A stretch of 64,000 bases of DNA from AP-15 sp963733945. Lineage in GTDB: Bacteria; Pseudomonadota; Alphaproteobacteria; ATCC43930; CGMCC-115725. The notes under the pieces were generated by a model that was given only the letters and a program-made list of their open reading frames with translations, was not told where the DNA came from and did not search any database. The first letter of the stretch is position 1. Every line of letters begins with the position of its first letter. The stretch lies in assembly GCA_963733945.1 (NCBI GenBank), contig CAVTFD010000026.1, forward strand, positions 62,001-126,000. Reading direction: 5' to 3'. The position numbers were made by a program, and so were the translations under genes. Shown one piece after another: positions 16,899-25,166 of this stretch.

Positions 16899-17993
16899 TC
16901 AGCAGCGACGCTCCGGAAACAGCGAGAACAGCCCGGACCGCGAGGCCGGGCAGACGCCGCGCTCGGTAATCAGCGCGGTGACAAGCCGTGCCGGGGTCAC
17001 GTCGAAGGCATAATTCTCCGCGGGGCTGCCCGCCGGGGTCAAGCGCACCGAAACCCGCTCCCCCGCCTCGGTCCAGCCTTCGATATGGGTGACTTCGCGG
17101 CTGTCGCGGCGTTCGATCGGGATCGCCGCGCCGCTCTCGATCTCCCAGTCGATCGTCGGCGAGGGTAGCGCCACGTAGAACGGTATATCGTTGTCGTGCG
17201 CGGCCAGCGCCTTCAAATAGGTGCCGATCTTGTTGGCGACGTCGCCGCCGGCCGTAGTGCGGTCGGTGCCGACAATACACAAATCGACCAGGCCCTGCCG
17301 CATAAGGTGGCCGCCCGCGTTGTCGACGATAACCGTATGAGGGACCCCGTGCTGGCCAAGCTCCCAGGCGGTCAGGCTGGCGCCCTGATTACGCGGCCGG
17401 GTCTCGTCAACCCAGACATGGACCGGGATGCCGTCATCATGGGCGCGATAAACGGGGGCGAGAGCGGTGCCCCAATCGACCGTGGCTAGCCAGCCGGCGT
17501 TGCAATGGGTCAGGATATCGACACACCCGGTCATGTTCTTGCGCCGCCAAGCCTCGGCGATCAGCCCGGCGCCATGCTCGCCGATGGCGCGGTTTATCGC
17601 GACATCATCCTCGGCGATCTCCCCGGCCCGCGTCAGAGCCGTGGCATGCCGATCGTGTTCCGGCACCTCGAGAAGCGATCGCTTCATTTCGGCGAGCGCC
17701 CAGCGCAGATTGACCGCGGTTGGGCGGGTCCCGGCGAGCCGCGATACCGCGTCATCGAGCCCCGCATCGGAAGATTGCTCGGCGATCCCGAGAGCCACGC
17801 CATAAGCCGCAGTGGCGCCGATCAGCGGCGCACCGCGAACCTGCATCGTGCTGATCGCCCGCGCCGCGTCATCGAGCTCCTCCAAGCGAACGATCACCAG
17901 CTCGTGCGGCAGCCTTGTCTGATCGATGATCTCGACGGTGCGCCGGTCAGCAGCCAGCCAGATCGTGCGCATCGGCCGGCCGCCAACGTTCAT
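16899..17993 (-). CDS. mtnA: S-methyl-5-thioribose-1-phosphate isomerase
   Basis: Aldose-ketose isomerase of the methionine salvage pathway that converts methylthioribose 1-phosphate to the ribulose form. The 364 aa protein shows PMRTIWLAADRRTVEIIDQT at the start, IQVRGAPLIG-type TMQVRGAPLIGATAAYG, LTHCNAGWLATVDWGTALAP and the VWVDETRPRNQGASLTAWEL active-site block, then GTDRTTAGGDVANKIGTY. The ATG at 17993 begins 1 nt after the mtnP stop; a second ATG at 17972 is possible. It is coupled to mtnP, giving two consecutive salvage steps in one operon. Confidence 0.94.
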   Translation of the reverse strand: MNVGGRPMRTIWLAADRRTVEIIDQTRLPHELVIVRLEELDDAARAISTMQVRGAPLIGATAAYGVALGIAEQSSDAGLDDAVSRLAGTRPTAVNLRWALAEMKRSLLEVPEHDRHATALTRAGEIAEDDVAINRAIGEHGAGLIAEAWRRKNMTGCVDILTHCNAGWLATVDWGTALAPVYRAHDDGIPVHVWVDETRPRNQGASLTAWELGQHGVPHTVIVDNAGGHLMRQGLVDLCIVGTDRTTAGGDVANKIGTYLKALAAHDNDIPFYVALPSPTIDWEIESGAAIPIERRDSREVTHIEGWTEAGERVSVRLTPAGSPAENYAFDVTPARLVTALITERGVCPASRSGLFSLFPERRC

Positions 17994-17994
17994 C

Positions 17995-18891
17995 TCATCT
18001 GGTCTCCCCGACGACCGCGCGACCGAGCACGCGCCCGGCGATCGCGTCGAGACGGGCGAGCAGCACCGGATCGCGCCGCTCGGGCGCGGTGACCAGGGCT
18101 TGGTCAAGAGCATGCCGGCAGCCCTGTCGGCACGGGCCGGTATGGGCAGCCAAGAGCGGAACGACACTGCGGATCAGCGCCTTGGCCTTTTGCGCATTGG
18201 CCAGCATAGCTCCGACGATCGTTTCGACGGTCACGGCGTCGTGGTCCGGGTGCCAGCAATCGTAATCGGAGACCATTGCCACTGTAGCGTAACAGATCTC
18301 GGCCTCACGGGCGAGTTTGGCCTCGGGCATGTTGGTCATTCCGATCAGGTCGCAATTCCACGATCGGTAGAGCCGGCTTTCGGCGAGGCTGGAGAACTGG
18401 GGTCCCTCCATGACCAGGTAGGTGCCGCCGCGCTTGAGCGCCGATCCGGCCGGCGCCGCGGCCGTGGCCAGCGCGTCGCCGATCCGGCCGCACACCGGAT
18501 GCGCCATCGAAACATGGGCGACGCAGCCGGCGCCAAAGAAGCTCTTGGGTCGGGCAAAAGTGCGGTCGATAAATTGGTCGACGACGACGAAATCCCCGGG
18601 CGCAAGATCCTCGCGCAGGCTGCCGACCGCGGAAAGCGAGACGATATCGGTAACGCCGCAGCGTTTCAATGCGTCGATGTTGGCGCGGAAATTGATTTCC
18701 GACGGCGGCAGCACGTGCCCGCGGCCGTGACGTGGCACGAACACGACCGGCTGTCCGTCGAGCGTGCCGAAGCAGAATTCATCCGAAGTTGCTCCGAACG
18801 GGCTCTCGACCCGCCGCCATGCGACGTCGGCAAGCCCGTCGATCTCGTAAAGCCCGCTGCCGCCGATAATGCCGATGACGGGTGCGGTCAT
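17995..18891 (-). CDS. mtnP: S-methyl-5'-thioadenosine phosphorylase
   Basis: Cleaves methylthioadenosine to adenine and methylthioribose 1-phosphate, the substrate of the next gene product. At 298 aa it is of normal length and has IGIIGGSGLYEIDGL at the start, the phosphate-site FVPRHGRGHVLPPSEINFRA, the ETIVGAMLANAQKAKAL segment near the end and the substrate-binding region LVMEGPQFSSLAESRLYR with GMTNMPEAKLAREAEI. It lies 6 bp after petC, so the salvage genes may be read through from the bc1 operon. Confidence 0.95.
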   Translation of the reverse strand: MTAPVIGIIGGSGLYEIDGLADVAWRRVESPFGATSDEFCFGTLDGQPVVFVPRHGRGHVLPPSEINFRANIDALKRCGVTDIVSLSAVGSLREDLAPGDFVVVDQFIDRTFARPKSFFGAGCVAHVSMAHPVCGRIGDALATAAAPAGSALKRGGTYLVMEGPQFSSLAESRLYRSWNCDLIGMTNMPEAKLAREAEICYATVAMVSDYDCWHPDHDAVTVETIVGAMLANAQKAKALIRSVVPLLAAHTGPCRQGCRHALDQALVTAPERRDPVLLARLDAIAGRVLGRAVVGETR

Positions 18892-18897
18892 GTCAGC

Positions 18898-19662
18898 TCA
18901 GTGGACGACCGTCCAGATCTTGCGCTTGGCCGCGTAGAAGATACCGACCACAACAATCAGGAACAGGAACACCTTGGCCCCGATGCGATGGCGGGTGTCG
19001 AGCTGGGGCTGCGAAGCCCAGGCCAAAAAGGTGGCGACATCATGCGCCATCTGCGGCACCGTCGCCTTGGTTCCGTCGGCATAGGTCACTACGCCATCGC
19101 TGAGCGGCGGCGGCATTGCGATCAGATGTCCAAGGAAATACTCGTTGTAATATCGCCCCGGCGGCACGGTGAACCCCGCTGGCGGCGGCTTGAAACCGTT
19201 CAGTATCGCAAAGACATAGTCGGCGCCGCCGTCACGCGCGTTGACGATCATCGACAGGTCGGGCGGAAGCGCGCCGCCGTTTGCGGCACGCGCTGCCTGT
19301 ACATTCGGAAACGGGCCGGGGATGGGGTCCGAGGCCCGGCCGGGCCTCTGGAACATCTGGCCCTGATCGTTGGGCCCGTCGGTAACCTGGTCGCTCGCGG
19401 CAATGGCCTTGATTTCGCTCGGCGTATAGCCGAGCCCGGCAAGGTCGCCGAAACGCAGATGCTCGACCGGATGACAGGCCGAGCAGACTTGTTTGTAGAC
19501 CTGAAACCCGCGTTGCGCCGCCGCGCGATCATAAGTGCCGAAAACTCCGTCGAACGACCATTGTTGGCGCGGCGGTGGGGTTTCATCGGCGGCTCGGGTG
19601 GCGGCGGGAGCCAGCGCCAGCATCGTCAGCAGCGCCGCCACTGCGCCCGGATATTTCACCAT
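18898..19662 (-). CDS. petC: Cytochrome c1 of the bc1 complex
   Basis: Heme-bearing subunit of ubiquinol:cytochrome c oxidoreductase, 254 aa. It has an N-terminal signal (ALLTMLALAPAATRA), one CSACH heme-attachment motif (the CxxCH type) followed by the conserved PVEHLRF, the MPPPLSDG segment with the axial Met ligand and a C-terminal membrane anchor (VFLFLIVVVGIFYAAKRKIW). The gene begins 1 nt after petB ends. All residues needed for function appear to be present, in contrast to the petA-like segment upstream of petB. Confidence 0.95.
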   Translation of the reverse strand: MVKYPGAVAALLTMLALAPAATRAADETPPPRQQWSFDGVFGTYDRAAAQRGFQVYKQVCSACHPVEHLRFGDLAGLGYTPSEIKAIAASDQVTDGPNDQGQMFQRPGRASDPIPGPFPNVQAARAANGGALPPDLSMIVNARDGGADYVFAILNGFKPPPAGFTVPPGRYYNEYFLGHLIAMPPPLSDGVVTYADGTKATVPQMAHDVATFLAWASQPQLDTRHRIGAKVFLFLIVVVGIFYAAKRKIWTVVH

Positions 19663-19663
19663 C

Positions 19664-20944
19664 TCAGGCTTTCTCTATCGGCGAGCCGGCGCCGCCCATC
19701 GGCACTGTGCCACCGAGCACCGTGGCGGCGATGCTGGTCGGCAGCGGATGCGGGCGTTCGAACCAGCCGATCAGCGGGAACAGGATCAGGAAGTGAACGT
19801 AGTAGTACAGCGTGGCGATCTGGCCAACGGTCACGACGATGCCCTGCGGCGGGTTGAAGCCGACCCAGCCCAGCGCCAGCACGTCAATCACGAGCAGCCA
19901 AAACACCCATTTGTAGACCGGCCGAAATCTCGCGCTGCGCACCGGCGAGGTGTCGAGCCAGGGCACGATGAACAGCATGAACAACGAGCCAAACGAACAG
20001 ATGACACCGAGTAACTTGGCTGGGATACCGAAGATCGAAAACGTGATCGAGCGCAGAATCGCATAATAGGGCAGCAGATACCATTCCGGGACGATATGGT
20101 TCGGCGTCTGCAACGGGTTCGCCGGAATGTAATTGTCTGGATTGCCAAGAAAGTTCGGCGCGTAGAATATAAAGAACGCATAGATAAGAAGAAATACACA
20201 CAACCCGAACATGTCCTTGATCGTGTAATAAGGATGGAATGGGATCGAGTCCTGTGGGCCCTTCATGTCGATGCCCAACGGATTGTTGGAGCCGAAGCGG
20301 TGCAGCGCGACGAGGTGCAGCAGCACGACCAACAGGATCACGAACGGCAGCAGATAGTGCAGCGCATAAAAGCGGTGCAGGGTCGGATCCCCAACGGTGA
20401 AGCCGCCCCACAAGAATGTGACGATGCTGTGGCCCACCACCGGGATCGCCGAAAACAGACTGGTAATCACGGTGGCGGCCCAATAGCTCATCTGCCCCCA
20501 CGGCAGCACGTATCCCATGAATGCAGTCGCTATCATCAATATCAGGATGATCACTCCAAGGATCCACAGCAATTCGCGCGGCGCCTTGTAAGAACCGTAA
20601 TAGAGTCCCCGGAAAATATGGATGTAGACGATTGCAAAGAACATCGACGCGCCGTTGGCGTGCGCGTACCGCATCAGCCAGCCATAGTTGACATCGCGCA
20701 TGATGCGCTCGACCGAGTCGAAGGCGAGCTGCGCGCTCGGCGTATATTGCATCGCAAGGAAGATTCCGGTCACGATCATCACCACCAGCATGATCCCGGC
20801 GAGAGAACCGAAATTCCACCAATAGCTCAAGTTGCGCGGGGTCGGATAATCGTAAAGCTCGTGTCGCAACAGCGCGACGAACGGCAGCCGATGGTCGATC
20901 CAGCGGATGATCCCGTTGGTCGGCTGGGCAGGGGTGTCGGCCAC
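19664..20944 (-). CDS. petB: Cytochrome b of the bc1 complex
   Basis: Core quinol-oxidising subunit with two b hemes, 426 aa and eight membrane helices. Family landmarks are present: WWNFGSLAGIMLVVMIVTG, RYAHANGASMFF with a heme-ligand His, the FMGYVLPWGQMS loop of the Qo site, the PEWYLLPYYAILRS motif (PEWY) and heme His residues in GHSIVTFLWGG and HYLLPFV. The start is a GTG at 20944 with TAGGAGAG as ribosome site; that TAG is also the stop of the petA-like relic, so the usual petA-petB spacing is conserved. Confidence 0.96.
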   Translation of the reverse strand: MADTPAQPTNGIIRWIDHRLPFVALLRHELYDYPTPRNLSYWWNFGSLAGIMLVVMIVTGIFLAMQYTPSAQLAFDSVERIMRDVNYGWLMRYAHANGASMFFAIVYIHIFRGLYYGSYKAPRELLWILGVIILILMIATAFMGYVLPWGQMSYWAATVITSLFSAIPVVGHSIVTFLWGGFTVGDPTLHRFYALHYLLPFVILLVVLLHLVALHRFGSNNPLGIDMKGPQDSIPFHPYYTIKDMFGLCVFLLIYAFFIFYAPNFLGNPDNYIPANPLQTPNHIVPEWYLLPYYAILRSITFSIFGIPAKLLGVICSFGSLFMLFIVPWLDTSPVRSARFRPVYKWVFWLLVIDVLALGWVGFNPPQGIVVTVGQIATLYYYVHFLILFPLIGWFERPHPLPTSIAATVLGGTVPMGGAGSPIEKA

Positions 20945-20953
20945 AGTGCTCTC

Positions 20954-21157
20954 CTAGCCGATCTTGGTGATGGCGCCGCTGGTATACGCTGAAGGGGAAA
21001 CGGCGAAGTTTGCAGGCACCGAACCCCGAAGGACGCGCCCAAATCTATCACAGATCGCGCCCCGCTGCGGATGAGCCCAGCCTCCACAACGAGCGAAATT
21101 GCGCCGAATCTCGCCGGGATGAACATCCGCAATATGCTGGTGCGCCAAATCGGCCAT
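20954..21157 (-). pseudogene. petA: Rieske iron-sulfur protein (petA) relic lacking cluster ligands
   Basis: A 67-codon open stretch immediately before petB. Its last 31 residues (DRFGRVLRGSVPANFAVSPS to TSGAITKIG) match the C-terminus of bc1 Rieske proteins (GR..RGPAP.NL.VP.Y...S...IKIG). In register with this, box 2 (W-F-C-P-C-H-G-S) reads W27-A-H-P-Q-R-G-A34 and box 1 (C-T-H-L-G-C-V-P) reads H6-Q-H-I-A-D-V-H13. Of the four cluster ligands only the box 1 His remains, and both disulfide Cys are lost. An in-frame stop precedes the ATG, and no membrane anchor or N-terminal half is found before trmL. I read it as a decayed, 5'-truncated petA. Confidence 0.6.
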
Positions 21158-21345
21158 TCAAACCTCGTCACGCCGCCGCGTTTCGCCGGCCGCGGCCGTT
21201 GTGCGAAGCTATACTGTTAAAGAAGGCGAACTATGCGACAGACTGCCGCAGAAATGACCGCCACGGCGGTGGTCGCTTGGACCCGTGTAATACATTTGGA
21301 TGCCGCGAAGAAAATCGAACGTCGAGGGTTTCACCGGAGATTAGC

Positions 21346-21804
21346 TTGCGCCTCGCCCTATTTGAGCCGGACATACCGCAGAATACCGGAGCCTTGCTGC
21401 GGCTCGCTGCCTGTTTCGGGATCGCGGTCGATTTGATCGAGCCATGCGGGTTCTTGCTCGACGACCGCCGCCTGAAGCGCACAGCGCTCGACTACGGGGC
21501 TATCTGTCCGATCGTGCGCCACGCGTCATGGCAGGCGTTTCTCGCGAACCGCGACCCTCGATCACGGGTGCTGTTGATGACGACCTCCGGCGCCGTGGCG
21601 CTGCACCGGTTTGCGTTTGAGGGCAACGATACGATCCTGCTCGGTCGGGAAAGCGCCGGGGTTCCGCCGGCGGTGCACGCCGCTGCGGCGGCACGAATAG
21701 TGATTCCCTTGCGCGCGCCGGCCCGATCGCTCAACGTCGCCCTTGCCGGCGCGGTGGCGCTCGCCGAAGCGTTGCGACAGACCGGCTTGTTCCCGTCGCC
21801 ATGA
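21346..21804 (+). CDS. trmL: tRNA (cytidine/uridine-34-2'-O)-methyltransferase TrmL
   Basis: SPOUT-family methyltransferase that modifies the wobble ribose of tRNA-Leu isoacceptors. Its features are ALFEPDIPQNTGALLRLAAC at the start, LLGRESAGVPP with the SAM-knot Glu, and RSLNVALAGAVALAEALRQ at the end. The start is taken as TTG at 21346 because CGGAGA lies 5 nt upstream and the family begins at this point; 152 aa is the usual size. The frame is open 336 bp further upstream but has no homology there. It overlaps hemF by 4 bp. Confidence 0.9.
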   Translation: MRLALFEPDIPQNTGALLRLAACFGIAVDLIEPCGFLLDDRRLKRTALDYGAICPIVRHASWQAFLANRDPRSRVLLMTTSGAVALHRFAFEGNDTILLGRESAGVPPAVHAAAAARIVIPLRAPARSLNVALAGAVALAEALRQTGLFPSP

Positions 21805-22670
21805 GCCAAGCCGCCGCCTTTCCCCCCGACCCCCACCGGTGCGACCGCGCCGCCGCGTGGTTTGCTGCGCTCCGCGACCGCATCTGCGCGGCATTCGAGG
21901 CAATCGAGGACGAACTTGCCGCCGAGCGGCCCGACGATGGTCCGGCTGGCCGGTTCGAGCGCGCCCCGTGGCAGCGCCCCGGAGGTGGCGGCGGGACCAT
22001 CTCGGTCATGCGCGGGCGCGTGTTCGAAAAGGTCGGGGTGAACATCTCAACGGTGTCGGGCGAATTCTCGCCCGAGTTTCGCAACGACATCCCGGGCGCC
22101 GCGGCAGACCCGCGCTTTTGGGCGGGCGGGATCTCGCTCGTCGCCCATATGCGTTCGCCGCTGGTCCCGGCGGTGCATATGAACACCCGCTATATCGTCA
22201 CCAGCAAAGCCTGGTTCGGCGGCGGCAGCGATCTCACTCCGATTTATCCGGATGCGGATGCGGAACAGATGTTTCACGCGGCCCTCGCTGCCGCCTGCGC
22301 CGGTTACGACCCCGACTGCTACGCGCGCTTCAAGGCCTGGTGCGACGAATATTTCTTCCTCGAGCACCGGGGCGAGGCGCGGGGTGCCGGTGGAATCTTC
22401 TTCGATTATCTCGACAGCGGCGATTGGCAGCGCGACTTCGCCTTTGTCTGCGCGGTCGGCGAGGCTTTTCTCGAGGTCTATCCGGCGATCGTGCGGCCGC
22501 GGATGCGGCTGCCGTGGGCCGACGCGCAGCGCCGCCATCAGCTCGTTCGCCGCGGCCGCTACGTCGAATTCAATCTGCTTTACGACCGCGGCACCCGGTT
22601 CGGGCTGAAGACCGGCGGCAATGTCGAGGCAATCCTGATGTCGCTGCCTCCCGAAGCGGCTTGGCCCTGA
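21801..22670 (+). CDS. hemF: Oxygen-dependent coproporphyrinogen III oxidase
   Basis: Aerobic heme-biosynthesis enzyme that converts coproporphyrinogen III to protoporphyrinogen IX. The 289 aa sequence shows GGGTISVMRGRVFEKVGVN, HMNTRYIVTSKAWFGGGSDL, the FKAWCDEYFFLEHRGEARG block, GGIFFDYLDSGDW and the C-terminal RYVEFNLLYDRGTRFGLKTG, all signatures of HemF. Translational coupling to trmL (ATGA overlap) and proximity to the bc1 genes are seen here; heme is needed by that complex. Confidence 0.96.
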   Translation: MSQAAAFPPDPHRCDRAAAWFAALRDRICAAFEAIEDELAAERPDDGPAGRFERAPWQRPGGGGGTISVMRGRVFEKVGVNISTVSGEFSPEFRNDIPGAAADPRFWAGGISLVAHMRSPLVPAVHMNTRYIVTSKAWFGGGSDLTPIYPDADAEQMFHAALAAACAGYDPDCYARFKAWCDEYFFLEHRGEARGAGGIFFDYLDSGDWQRDFAFVCAVGEAFLEVYPAIVRPRMRLPWADAQRRHQLVRRGRYVEFNLLYDRGTRFGLKTGGNVEAILMSLPPEAAWP

Positions 22671-22686
22671 CCCTTCATCAGTTTGG

Positions 22687-23625
22687 TCAGACTTGCTGCA
22701 TCGCGGAGAGCAGCCAAGCGCCGCCGCGCGGGCGCACAAAGGTCCATATCTCCTCAGCCTCGACCGGTGTGCGGGGATCCCCGCTGACGAGATCGCCGCG
22801 CTCTCCGGGCGAGGCGCCGAGGCGGACGATATAGTCGAGCGCGCGCCAGCGCATAAACGCCGTGGCGTATTGCCGATCGCGTTCCTCCCAGCTCTCGTTC
22901 AGCTCGCCCTTGAGCAGCCGCACATCGGAGACGACGTTGCTCACCCCCCGGCTCGTGTTGCGGGTCAGCTCATCCGCGAAATAGCTCAGCATCTCGGGGG
23001 TCATCAGTCGCCCCAGGCGTACGAGATCGCCGGCGCTCCAAGCTTCCTGGATCGCCGCGTGTAACTGCTGGAACGATTGAAGATCGGCATCGGCGAGGTT
23101 GATGTCGCGGCCACGGTCGCGAACCGCTGGCGTTGCCGCCGCTCCGGCCGAGCGAGCCGCGAAGCCCCCTCCGCCGGGCCAACCCGACGATCCTGGCGCG
23201 CGGCGGAAGAAGCGGAACGCCAGCCAGATCAAGAAACCGATGATCGCGATCCACAGCAGGCCGCCGATCGCCGATCCCACTCCGCCGCCGGTCCCGGCAT
23301 TGCCGGCGTGCCCGAACAGCCAGGAACCGAACAGCCCGCCGGCGAGCCCGGTCAGAAACGGATGGCGCTGAAAAAGGCTGCCACCCGAAGCGGGGTAGGT
23401 CGGCCCAGATGCGTAGCCGGACTGGCCGGGCTGCGGGGTCAGGCTGCGGTTCAGCGGCTGCGCGCCGTTGTTCTCCCAACTGCGCGTTCCGCGGCTGCCC
23501 ATGCTCGATGGCCGGCCGCCAAAGGAGCCGCCGGCTCGCGCCTCGGCAAGAGCCGGCGCCAGGGCCAGGAATGCGCAACAGAAAAGCGCCAGGATAACGC
23601 GCCAGTACCCTGCGGGTCTCGACAT
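22687..23625 (-). CDS. Tim44-like domain membrane protein
   Basis: A 312 aa protein: signal peptide or first membrane segment (residues 8-28, LALAPALAEARA), a Gly/Ser/Pro-rich region to about residue 85, a membrane segment (IGGLLWIAIIGFLIWLAF), then a C-terminal Tim44-like domain from about residue 170 (FQQLHAAIQEAWSAGDLVRL, TPEMLSYFADEL) that ends in WTFVRPRGGAWLLSAMQQV. In mitochondria this domain tethers the import motor; the role in bacteria is not settled. The gene is convergent with hemF and divergent from hsp20. Confidence 0.85.
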   Translation of the reverse strand: MSRPAGYWRVILALFCCAFLALAPALAEARAGGSFGGRPSSMGSRGTRSWENNGAQPLNRSLTPQPGQSGYASGPTYPASGGSLFQRHPFLTGLAGGLFGSWLFGHAGNAGTGGGVGSAIGGLLWIAIIGFLIWLAFRFFRRAPGSSGWPGGGGFAARSAGAAATPAVRDRGRDINLADADLQSFQQLHAAIQEAWSAGDLVRLGRLMTPEMLSYFADELTRNTSRGVSNVVSDVRLLKGELNESWEERDRQYATAFMRWRALDYIVRLGASPGERGDLVSGDPRTPVEAEEIWTFVRPRGGAWLLSAMQQV

Positions 23626-23747
23626 GGCCTCACCCGACTGCTGATGTGGAGATCGCCGTGCGGAAGGATATGGTGCGCTCCCTGCCTGGCGGAAGCAGCA
23701 GTTCGGAATATCGCGATCGCTTGCTCGGCGGCGGAGCGGCGCTTTCG

Positions 23748-23778
23748 CTTGATCGGCGGTTCCCCGAACCCCAAATAT
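23748..23778 (+). promoter_or_regulatory. Putative sigma-32 heat-shock promoter of hsp20
   Basis: CTTGATC (23748-23754) and CCCCAAATAT (23769-23778) are separated by 14 bp, which fits the RpoH consensus CTTGAAA-N(11-16)-CCCCATnT well. It lies about 85 bp upstream of the hsp20 start in the right direction. The predicted leader is long enough to fold, but I do not see a clear ROSE-type thermometer. Confidence 0.5.
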
Positions 23779-23862
23779 CACGGGTAGAAAATGTGGTCCA
23801 CGGTCGGGCGCCGCGTACGGGTCCGATCGCGATATCTCGCTCGCCGATGAGGAGAAGAAAGG

Positions 23863-24303
23863 ATGTCCAGGTTGTCGCTGTTCAACTCGCCCCTACTCCT
23901 GGGCTTCGACCATTTCGAGCGGGCGCTCGACCGAGTGAGCAAAATCTCGAGCGACGGCTATCCGCCTTATAACATCGAGCAGCTCGGTGAGAATGAACTG
24001 CGCATCACTCTGGCGGTCGCGGGCTTCACGATGGGAGACCTCGGCATCACGGTCGAGGACAACCAACTTGTGGTCCGCGGCAAGCAGGTCGACGATGCCC
24101 AGCGTGTCTATCTGCATCGCGGCATCGCCGCGCGGCAATTTCAGCGCTCGTTCGTCCTTGCCGAAGGAATCGAGGTTAGCGGTGCGTGGCTCGACAACGG
24201 GCTCCTTCACATCGATCTCGTCCGTCCCGAGGTCGAGACCAAGGTACGCACGGTCGAGATCAAAAGCGTCGGCGAAAGCCGGACGCCGCGTTCACAGGAG
24301 TAA
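23863..24303 (+). CDS. Small heat-shock protein, Hsp20 family
   Basis: ATP-independent holdase chaperone (146 aa) with an alpha-crystallin domain at about residues 35-130. It starts with the short MSRLSLFNSPLLLGFDHFER typical of class A alphaproteobacterial sHsps, continues with YPPYNIEQLGENELRITLAV and AGFTMGDL, and ends with the GAWLDNGLLHIDLVRPE strand. An excellent ribosome site (AGGAGAAGAAAGG) and a sigma-32-like promoter precede it. The downstream DUF1150 gene is its usual neighbour. Confidence 0.94.
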   Translation: MSRLSLFNSPLLLGFDHFERALDRVSKISSDGYPPYNIEQLGENELRITLAVAGFTMGDLGITVEDNQLVVRGKQVDDAQRVYLHRGIAARQFQRSFVLAEGIEVSGAWLDNGLLHIDLVRPEVETKVRTVEIKSVGESRTPRSQE

Positions 24304-24346
24304 ACATCAGCCGCGGCCGAAGGCGCGGTTGGAAGGAAGGGATCAA

Positions 24347-24562
24347 ATGGACCGGATCGAACGGATAAAGCAGATGTCGGCGCACGAGCTGGCGCTATTC
24401 GGAATGCAGGATCTCGCCTATATCAAGGCGGTTGTGGTCGATGGCACGACCGGCTACGCCGTGCATGCCGCGGATGGCACGCAGATCGCAATGCTATCCA
24501 ATCGCGACGTCGCCTTTGTGACGGTGCGGCAGCACGATCTCGAACCAGTGAGCGTGCACTAA
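24347..24562 (+). CDS. DUF1150 family small protein
   Basis: A 71 aa protein of the DUF1150 family, recognised by ELALFGMQDLAYIKAVVVDG and the near-invariant C-terminal VRQHDLEPVSVH. The family is largely confined to Alphaproteobacteria and is usually encoded just after hsp20, as here (43 nt gap, GGAAGGAAGG ribosome site), so a heat-shock-linked role is likely although none is proven. Its stop codon overlaps the stop of the convergent ptsN. Confidence 0.85.
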   Translation: MDRIERIKQMSAHELALFGMQDLAYIKAVVVDGTTGYAVHAADGTQIAMLSNRDVAFVTVRQHDLEPVSVH

Positions 24563-25029
24563 CCGGTCACGGCGTCGCTGGCGGTGAAATCGGTCAGAAG
24601 GGCGTAAAGCGCGTCGGCGTTGTCCGTTCCCCGCAACTTGTCGCACACGGCCCGGTCGCGCAACAGCCGCGAGACGCGAGCCAGCGCCTTCAGATGATCG
24701 GCCCCAGCGGTTTCCGGGGCCAGCAGCAGAAAGATCAGGTCGACCGGCTGGTCGTCAATGGCCTCGAACGGGATGGGGCGCTCCAGCCGGGCGAAGATGC
24801 CGTAGAGCTTTCGAAGCCCGGGGAGCTTTCCGTGCGGGATGCCTATCCCCATACCGATACCGGTGGTGCCCAATCGCTCGCGCTCGATCAGCACATCATA
24901 AATCATCCGCTCGTGAACCCCGGTCATCGCGGCAGCGCGTTTAGAGAGTTCCTGCAGAGCCTGCCGTTTATTTGCCGCACGCAGTTGCGGCACCACGCTT
25001 TGCGGCGTGATCAGATCGGTGATTTCCAT
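24559..25029 (-). CDS. ptsN: PTS IIA-Ntr nitrogen regulatory protein
   Basis: EIIA domain of the nitrogen phosphotransferase system, 156 aa. The phosphorylated His lies in GMGIGIPHGKLPG, preceded by REGLGTTGIG-type RERLGTTGI; LITPQSVVPQLRAANKRQAL is the usual N-terminus. In other bacteria PtsN links nitrogen and carbon status to potassium transport and sigma-54 activity. Starting at the ATG 25029 gives the normal length. It is the last gene of the lptB-rpoN-hpf-ptsN series. Confidence 0.94.
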   Translation of the reverse strand: MEITDLITPQSVVPQLRAANKRQALQELSKRAAAMTGVHERMIYDVLIERERLGTTGIGMGIGIPHGKLPGLRKLYGIFARLERPIPFEAIDDQPVDLIFLLLAPETAGADHLKALARVSRLLRDRAVCDKLRGTDNADALYALLTDFTASDAVTG

Positions 25030-25166
25030 GGTTCGACCCGGCCGGCCTCGGCTCGTCGTCAGCGCTCGTCGGAGCAGCGGACGGTCGTGTCGCAGGCGAG
25101 CCCGATCGTCGTGATCGCTCTGCGATCGCAAAAGCGGGAAGGTTCAGCCATCAGCGTCGGGGCTGC

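Noticed and set aside
17926..19857. A 643-codon open frame on the plus strand across mtnP, petC and the end of petB.
   Set aside because: It is antisense to clear genes in very GC-rich DNA; its composition (Arg, His, Asp, Gly) is that of a mirror frame, and it has no family signature.
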